Of a stretch of DNA of 64,000 nucleotides, positions 59,625-64,000 are shown in pieces. A program made the translations under genes and the position numbers. The notes under the pieces are model-generated. The model worked only from the letters and a program-made list of their open reading frames with translations, was not told where the DNA came from and ran no database searches. How positions within the stretch are numbered: the stretch's first letter is position 1; the number at the start of each line of letters is the position of its first letter. Source of the DNA: Bog-756 sp963713625 (lineage in GTDB: Bacteria; Actinomycetota; Acidimicrobiia; Acidimicrobiales; RAAP-2); NCBI GenBank assembly GCA_963713625.1, contig CAVQMN010000012.1, forward strand, positions 62,001 to 126,000, in the 5' to 3' direction.

Positions 59625-60022
59625 CCGACGACCTCGAGGATCAGGGCGCAGCAGAAGATACCGACCAGGCCAAATGGAATGCCTCCGAATGGCACGGTAA
59701 GACGCTCATCGACAGCGATGGCGAGAAGATAGGCAAGCTGCAAGATGTCTATGTCGATGTCGAGACTGATGAGCCCCAGTTCGGGACCGTCAAGGAGGGC
59801 TTCATCGGTCGGCACCTGACGTTCGTACCTCTGGGAGGACTTCAGATCGGTCCCGACGAGCTGCGGGTCCAAGTGACCAAGGACCGCGTTCGAACTGCTC
59901 CCGATATCGAGATGCACGGTGAGGAGCTCACCCAGGCGGACGAGTCGACCCTCTATCACCACTTCGAGATGAACTACACGCCGATCGACACGGAGAGCGG
60001 TCGCCGCCTGGCCCGGAGGTGA
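59621..60022 (+). CDS. PRC-barrel domain protein
   Basis: A 133-residue protein with GGAGG before its ATG. KWNASEWHGKTLIDSDGEKIGKLQDVYVDVETDEPQFGTVKEGFIGRHLTFVPLGGLQIGPDELRVQVTKDRV is a PRC barrel as in actinobacterial stress-associated proteins. The acidic N-terminus and EELTQADESTLYHHFEMNYTP tail are also typical. These proteins are linked to stress response and envelope or ribosome maturation, without a defined reaction. A terminator follows. Confidence 0.86.
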   Translation: MTDDLEDQGAAEDTDQAKWNASEWHGKTLIDSDGEKIGKLQDVYVDVETDEPQFGTVKEGFIGRHLTFVPLGGLQIGPDELRVQVTKDRVRTAPDIEMHGEELTQADESTLYHHFEMNYTPIDTESGRRLARR

Positions 60023-60114
60023 ATGGTCCGCAACAGCAGTCGATTCGATTTAGGCTCGACGTTCTACCGCTAGTAGTTCACTGCAGGGGCCACGTCTCAC
60101 AGCGGCAGCGATTT

Positions 60115-60143
60115 GGCCCCCGGTTTCGGGCCGGGGGCCTTGT
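60115..60143 (+). terminator. Rho-independent-like terminator after the PRC-barrel gene
   Basis: GGCCCCCGG (60115-60123) pairs perfectly with CCGGGGGCC (60131-60139) across a seven-base loop, followed by TTGT. It is 93 bases past the PRC-barrel stop. Confidence 0.75.
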
Positions 60144-60168
60144 CGCGTCCATCTCTTAGGGTGGTCCG

Positions 60169-60411
60169 ATGGACTACTACGCCGAGGCGTTCTGCCTACT
60201 GTCTCAGCGCTGCTTTAGGCTCATCCAGGAGAACTGGACGGGTCACGCCCAGCATTGTCCCTATCCGTCGGAGTGGCGGGGTCGGTTCAAGGATGGGGCC
60301 GGCAAGTGGCACACGGTCGAATCCTGTGTTGGTCACCGGGCCGACCTGGAATCCGTTCGACGGATCCGGGGAGCGGTCCCTGTTCGCTCGGGTTTGCCCT
60401 GGAACGCCTGA
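60169..60411 (+). CDS. Small hypothetical protein
   Basis: An 80-residue frame from the ATG at 60169. The N-terminal half is aromatic and cysteine-containing (MDYYAEAFCLLSQRCFRLIQENW), then GHAQHCPYPSEWRGRF. The C-terminal half is arginine-rich. No family is recognised. It follows the terminator closely and has GGGTGG upstream as a weak ribosome site. Coding status is moderate. Confidence 0.5.
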   Translation: MDYYAEAFCLLSQRCFRLIQENWTGHAQHCPYPSEWRGRFKDGAGKWHTVESCVGHRADLESVRRIRGAVPVRSGLPWNA

Positions 60412-60620
60412 GGGAATGAAAGCCGGGGCCGTCGATCGGGGCAGCAGACCTCTTCAACGAACCGCGGCCGTCCAACCATACAGATGGGGTAGCTAACGGC
60501 TGTTTGGCTGATGCTTGCTCTACCATGACGTTCGGTGGCGGATCCGGCTCGACGGGCTGGAAAAGGCCGGGCCGGGAGTTGGGTGGCGGAACCCGACTCA
60601 ACCGGCCCGGTGGTCGGACC

Positions 60621-60812
60621 CTACCTTGCGAACGGAGGATCGCCGTGGACAGGGCAAATGTCCAGTTCGGCGTCCTCGGTTGCCGTCTTCCAGCCGTTCA
60701 TTTCGAACCGCAGCCGCAACAACTCAGGGGTCATGGCCGGGGCGTCAACGAGTGCGGACGCAGCGCGGCAGCCATAGGCATCGCACTGAATCCGGTTTCC
60801 ATCCACGGTCAT
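60621..60812 (-). CDS. Small actinobacterial zinc-binding-like protein
   Basis: From the ATG at 60810-60812 the product has 63 residues (an ATG at 60857 would add 15). NRIQCDAYGCRAASA and ELDICPVHGDPP give Cys-x4-Cys and Cys-x2-His separated by about 35 residues, with the conserved-looking NGWKTATEDAE between. This arrangement is common in small actinobacterial hypothetical proteins. The function is unknown. The opposite strand is also open, but this frame has the more natural motif structure. Confidence 0.6.
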   Translation of the reverse strand: MTVDGNRIQCDAYGCRAASALVDAPAMTPELLRLRFEMNGWKTATEDAELDICPVHGDPPFAR

Positions 60813-61444
60813 CCCCGTGATTCTTGGGCGTATCTTGAACCGAAAAATAGAGCACAAGGTCCCTACGTTCAGGGAACGTCTGACCTCTACGCCACCGACC
60901 GCCTGAGCCGGGTCCTTTCCTTGCCCTTGCGCCCCCTAGACCCCTGCGGTGCATATCGGGGCGGAGTAACTCCCGGACCCACCGAATTCTATGCATTCAT
61001 GCTTGCCCGGGGCGGCCTGTCGAGGCGCGCCCAAAACCCCCAAAAATTGCCCAGGTGGATCAAAAATCGGGATCCCGTCAGTGGCACGTGTGCGATGCGT
61101 AACGGTGATCCGCCAACTTTCTTATGACTTCCGAAGGCGCCAGCCCGCTGTAATACTCCTCTGTCGGCACCAGCAAAGGCTATCTCCGTGCCGAGCAACT
61201 GGGTGGAACCTCCGTCGTCGCCTGCAATCGCCGATTCTCGTCAGTTGGTCGCAGGTATCGGTGAAATGTCCCCTCCCAGGGAACCTTGAGGAAATACTAA
61301 AGAAACAGCAAACTCCCTCCTGCACGATGAACGTGTGCGGACACCTCAGGCGCATTTCCGAGCGAACTGTCGCAGGGTCACGTCTCATTTGAGGTGCGTC
61401 GATTCCACTGGCAGTGCACGGGGCGATCGGCACCCTCGCAATAC
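60813..61444. other. Long region without a convincing gene
   Basis: About 630 bases. ACGTTC-AGG-GAACGT at 60865-60879 is a perfect inverted repeat just upstream of the small zinc protein and could be its operator. Frames on both strands near 60989-61392 are open, but composition and lack of ribosome sites speak against coding. The last 150 bases, AT-richer, probably hold the esterase promoter. Confidence 0.4.
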
Positions 61445-62503
61445 ATGAAGCGGACAACGGTGGTCGTTGCTTCGTGGGTCATCGGCACCTTGAGCACTCT
61501 GATTGCTGCGGCCGTGCTGTCGTGCAAGTTGAGCCCGAAGATTCCGCTAGTAGTCCTCAAAATGACGTTTGCCAAGGGTGCCGCCGCTAAGCGAATGGCT
61601 CTTGCTGCCCGAGCACCTGGTGGCGTTGTGGTCAAGGCTGAGCTGGCGTACGGCAACGATCCAGAGACGCGGCTGGATTGTTACTACCCCGCCGGGGTGG
61701 AAGGAACCCACGGGAGGCTCGGAACGATCGTATGGGTGCACGGCGGAGCCTGGATCTCAGGGGACAAGCGCCACCTCTCCCCCTACCTGAAGATCCTCGC
61801 CGACCGCGGCTATGTGGTGGTTGGCATCAACTACAGCCTGGCCCCTGAGGCGAAACACCCGACTCCCGCTCGGCAGGTTGTCGAGGCGCTGACCTGGCTC
61901 CAGAATCGTAGCGAGTCATTACATATCGACCCCACTCGACTGGTTCTCGCAGGTGATTCAGCAGGAGCACAGATCGTTGCCCAGGTCGCAGCCATGACAT
62001 CGAACCCGACATACGCTACGGCGCTGGGCGTTGAATGCGACATGAATGCACTGGCCATACGCGGCATCATCCTGTACTGCGGCATCTTCGATGTCGTCGC
62101 CTTGGATTTCAAAGAGAGATTCCCCTGGTTCCTTCGCACCACGTTGTGGGCGTACACAGGCAGCAGGAGCATCATTGACAATCCGGCTGTCGAGCTCATG
62201 TCAGTCATGAATTGGATCACTGCAGATTTTCCACCGCCCTTCATCTCTGTCGGAAACAAGGATCCCCTCCGCAAGCAGTCCTTCGCGCTGGCAGAGGCCC
62301 TTTCGGACCTCGGAATCGAATCGGATGCCTTGTTCTTCGCCGACCGTCATCAACCCGGGCTTGATCACCAGTATCAGTTTGACGCATCATTGCGCGAGTT
62401 TGATCAAGCGCTGGATCGGTGCTTCGGTTACCTTCAGAAGGTTGTCGGTACTGGCGACGTACCATCGGCACCCCTCAACCCGGTGCCGTCTTCAGGCGAA
62501 TAA
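61445..62503 (+). CDS. Membrane-anchored alpha/beta-hydrolase (HSL-type esterase)
   Basis: From the ATG at 61445 the protein has 352 residues. An N-terminal hydrophobic anchor (TTVVVASWVIGTLSTLIAAAVL) precedes an esterase domain with the oxyanion motif TIVWVHGGAWISGDKRHLSPY, the nucleophile LVLAGDSAGAQIVAQ, the acid region FISVGNKDPL and the histidine near HQPGLDHQYQF. This is the hormone-sensitive-lipase/BD-FAE group, hydrolysing short esters. GC content is lower than in the left half. Confidence 0.87.
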   Translation: MKRTTVVVASWVIGTLSTLIAAAVLSCKLSPKIPLVVLKMTFAKGAAAKRMALAARAPGGVVVKAELAYGNDPETRLDCYYPAGVEGTHGRLGTIVWVHGGAWISGDKRHLSPYLKILADRGYVVVGINYSLAPEAKHPTPARQVVEALTWLQNRSESLHIDPTRLVLAGDSAGAQIVAQVAAMTSNPTYATALGVECDMNALAIRGIILYCGIFDVVALDFKERFPWFLRTTLWAYTGSRSIIDNPAVELMSVMNWITADFPPPFISVGNKDPLRKQSFALAEALSDLGIESDALFFADRHQPGLDHQYQFDASLREFDQALDRCFGYLQKVVGTGDVPSAPLNPVPSSGE

Positions 62504-62877
62504 ATAATCAAACGAGGGTGGTCGATCCGTTCGTGTCCACGTCCACGGGAGAAAGGTGAGGCCCGGCCGAAGCAGTGCGGGATGCTGGTCTCACCCCATG
62601 CCCGGGCGATTCGGGTCACTGCTCGGATCCGGTCATGTAGTCAGGGTCGTTGGAGGGCAGAGCGACGAAACGGTAGTTGTTCTTTCGCCCGAACGGCCAA
62701 GAAACGCCAAGGTGAAATCTCGCTTCTGACCCAAACTCTCAGACGAGAATCAGCTAGACGTACTGACCCCTTCGTTGCTTCCAAACTGATCAAGTCCGGA
62801 AGGTCCGGTGGCAAGCGGTCAGGTTATCTACAAGTGCGGTTAAGGGATTTCACAGTTTCAACCGCGATTCTGTCACC
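62504..62877. other. Intergenic region, nothing recognised
   Basis: About 370 bases between the esterase and a small membrane protein. I see no tRNA, terminator or convincing frame. CAAGTCCGGAAGGTCCGG near 62790 is a short imperfect repeat only. Confidence 0.35.
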
Positions 62878-63075
62878 ATGAAGATCGCTTTGAGTGATGA
62901 CGACATGTCGCAAGCACCGTCGGGAGTGGCCCAACGTGGTTCGAAGTTCCGACTCCGAGGTCATCGCAGAAGATGGTGGATCCTCTTGTTCGTTTCGTTC
63001 TTCTTCTTAGTAGTCAAGTTAGGTGCCTGGGCCATTCCGAGAATGGAGCCTGCTCAACGCGAGTTTCCGTGGTGA
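62878..63075 (+). CDS. Small single-span membrane protein
   Basis: A 65-residue frame from the ATG at 62878. The first half is polar and arginine-rich (SKFRLRGHRRR), followed by one membrane helix (WWILLFVSFFFLVVKLGAW). It ends a few bases before the methyltransferase-like gene and may be cotranscribed with it. The family is unknown. Coding status rests on the clear positive-inside helix. Confidence 0.45.
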   Translation: MKIALSDDDMSQAPSGVAQRGSKFRLRGHRRRWWILLFVSFFFLVVKLGAWAIPRMEPAQREFPW

Positions 63076-63085
63076 AAATGCTCAG

Positions 63086-63805
63086 GTGGTGAGTTCAGGC
63101 ACCCCCAAACGGGCATCAAGTCAGCGAGGCCTGACGTGTGGGCATCAGTGGGTTCTTGTACGGGGGTTGCCGGCAGCCTCAGTGTTCGTGCTCGTGGTTT
63201 GGCAAATCATGGCTCTGGCTGACGACGGTGCGATGGTGGTTCGCCATCCGACCGGGACCGTGATTCTCGCGTGCATACGCGGCTGCCTTTACGCTTGCTT
63301 CTTGTCAATTCCCGTAACAGCATTCCTGCTCCATGATCCGCCCTTGGAGCAGGATTGCCGGGCGCTCGTCCGTGCAGCAGGACTCGTAGCCACCTTCCTC
63401 CTTGTAGTCCTCGGGCTCTTCGCTCCTGCGGGTCCTCTCCTCTTGTCAGTATCCACGAAGATGGAATTAGCGGTGCTGGCTTTGACCGTGACAGCAGTGG
63501 CGTTTGCCACATGTGCGATGTGGAGTCTTGGAATGAACTTCTCGTACTGGCCCGAGGCTCGCCAACTGGTGGTCCGCGGTCCTTATCGGGTTGTGCGCCA
63601 TCCCGTCTATTTGGCTGAGATCGTGATGTCGTCAGCCGTCCTCATTTCAAGCATGCGACTGACGCTGGTGGTTGGTGAATTTGTGGTGGTCGTCCTGCAA
63701 CTTGTTCGTATCCGAGCAGAGGAACGACTTCTGGCAGGCACGTTTCCGGTATTCGGGGAATTCAAGGCAACGACTCCCTATCGGCTGATCCCCGGACTCT
63801 GGTAG
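63086..63805 (+). CDS. Isoprenylcysteine-carboxyl-methyltransferase-like membrane protein
   Basis: A GTG at 63086 or 63089 gives about 239 residues with five hydrophobic segments. The C-terminal motif RQLVVRGPYRVVRHPVYLAEIVM followed by RIRAEERLL is the SAM-binding signature of the ICMT/phospholipid-methyltransferase (PEMT) family. Bacterial members methylate lipids or are of unknown function. The start is uncertain because the frame is open to 63023. Confidence 0.78.
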   Translation: MVSSGTPKRASSQRGLTCGHQWVLVRGLPAASVFVLVVWQIMALADDGAMVVRHPTGTVILACIRGCLYACFLSIPVTAFLLHDPPLEQDCRALVRAAGLVATFLLVVLGLFAPAGPLLLSVSTKMELAVLALTVTAVAFATCAMWSLGMNFSYWPEARQLVVRGPYRVVRHPVYLAEIVMSSAVLISSMRLTLVVGEFVVVVLQLVRIRAEERLLAGTFPVFGEFKATTPYRLIPGLW

Positions 63806-63859
63806 TCGCGTTGAAGAGGTCATCTGCAGCCGGTTCATCCTGTCCTTTGAGACCGCCCG

Positions 63860-64000
63860 TCAGGTGGTGACGTCCCGGCGACAGAACACAATCGTGCCCG
63901 TGCCCAGAGCGAATAGGAAGTAGATGGTACTCACGCCGAGTGCGCCGCCGTAGCCGACAGCACTAGTGCCGCCCTGAGCAACGGCGGAGAGTGCTTGTCC
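63860..64000 (-). CDS. ABC-2-type transporter permease, C-terminal fragment
   Basis: The reverse strand is open from the right edge to a TGA at 63860-63862, giving the last 46 residues. GVSTIYFLFALGTGTIVFCRRDVTT is a final membrane helix followed by the RRDVT tail typical of ABC-2 permeases (ABC transporter subunits of the YhaP/NatB-like type). The rest lies outside the window. Its ATPase partner is expected further right. Confidence 0.7.
   Translation of the reverse strand, partial: GQALSAVAQGGTSAVGYGGALGVSTIYFLFALGTGTIVFCRRDVTT

Noticed and set aside
60989..61392. Overlapping frames on both strands in the gap before the esterase
   Set aside because: There is no ribosome site, no recognisable domain and no composition difference favouring either strand.

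Overview
The window looks like chromosomal DNA of a high-GC actinobacterium, most likely from the class Acidimicrobiia. Supporting signs are the very high GC content, frequent GTG starts, an F420-type luciferase-like oxidoreductase, a mycothiol-dependent-isomerase-like protein, a steroid-type DUF35/thiolase cluster, and an NlpC/P60 protein carrying 'VGADGGVFAFG' repeats that I associate with that class. This assignment is inference from gene content.

Layout. 1-9 kb: a partial FAD oxidoreductase, a membrane glycosyltransferase, a hydrolase-cyclase fusion, a LmbE-like deacetylase, an NlpC/P60 gene with two compensating frameshifts, and a translationally coupled operon of zinc alcohol dehydrogenase, VOC protein and luciferase-like oxidoreductase. 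9-10.8 kb: an active-looking ClpP divergent from a Xre regulator plus a ClpP-like protein that has lost all three catalytic residues, with an operator-like repeat cluster between. 10.8-22.5 kb: a degenerate GGDEF protein, an amidohydrolase, a repeat-bearing NlpC/P60 protein, a Tam-like methyltransferase with a small kinase, GH3 and GH13 glycosidases, and an HTH protein. 23-30.5 kb: an SDR and double-hotdog thioesterase operon, HdeD-like protein, an MFS pump with its TetR regulator and a palindromic operator, and a DUF2510/DUF4328 membrane protein. 30.7-38.2 kb: transporters flanking two short genes (one apparently leaderless, with a strong terminator), then oxidoreductases and a protein-tyrosine phosphatase.

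38.4-43.3 kb holds a sulfatase divergent from two DUF35 OB-fold proteins and two thiolase-fold proteins that lack the nucleophilic cysteine. This arrangement resembles actinobacterial steroid side-chain retro-aldolases, and a KstR-like palindrome sits in the shared promoter. 43.5-53.3 kb: ABC-F protein, DUF1275 protein, phosphoesterase, ferredoxin, glutamyl-tRNA synthetase, YdcF-like protein, and a probable organophosphonate module (sulfatase/phosphonate monoester hydrolase-like enzyme, PhnX-like HAD hydrolase, TIGR03364-like FAD oxidase).

At 53.5-53.75 kb lie tRNA-Gln(CTG) and tRNA-Glu(CTC). A tyrosine-recombinase pseudogene ends inside the tRNA-Glu gene, and from there to the right edge base composition falls and gene content becomes accessory: peroxiredoxin/TetR pair, secreted beta-propeller, zinc-finger anti-sigma and ECF sigma factor with GAF protein, PRC-barrel protein, small zinc-ribbon proteins, an esterase, an isoprenylcysteine-methyltransferase-like protein and a partial ABC-2 permease. 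I read this as an old integrated island. No CRISPR array, rRNA or intact insertion sequence was seen. Short 17-24 bp tandem repeats recur in intergenic gaps.
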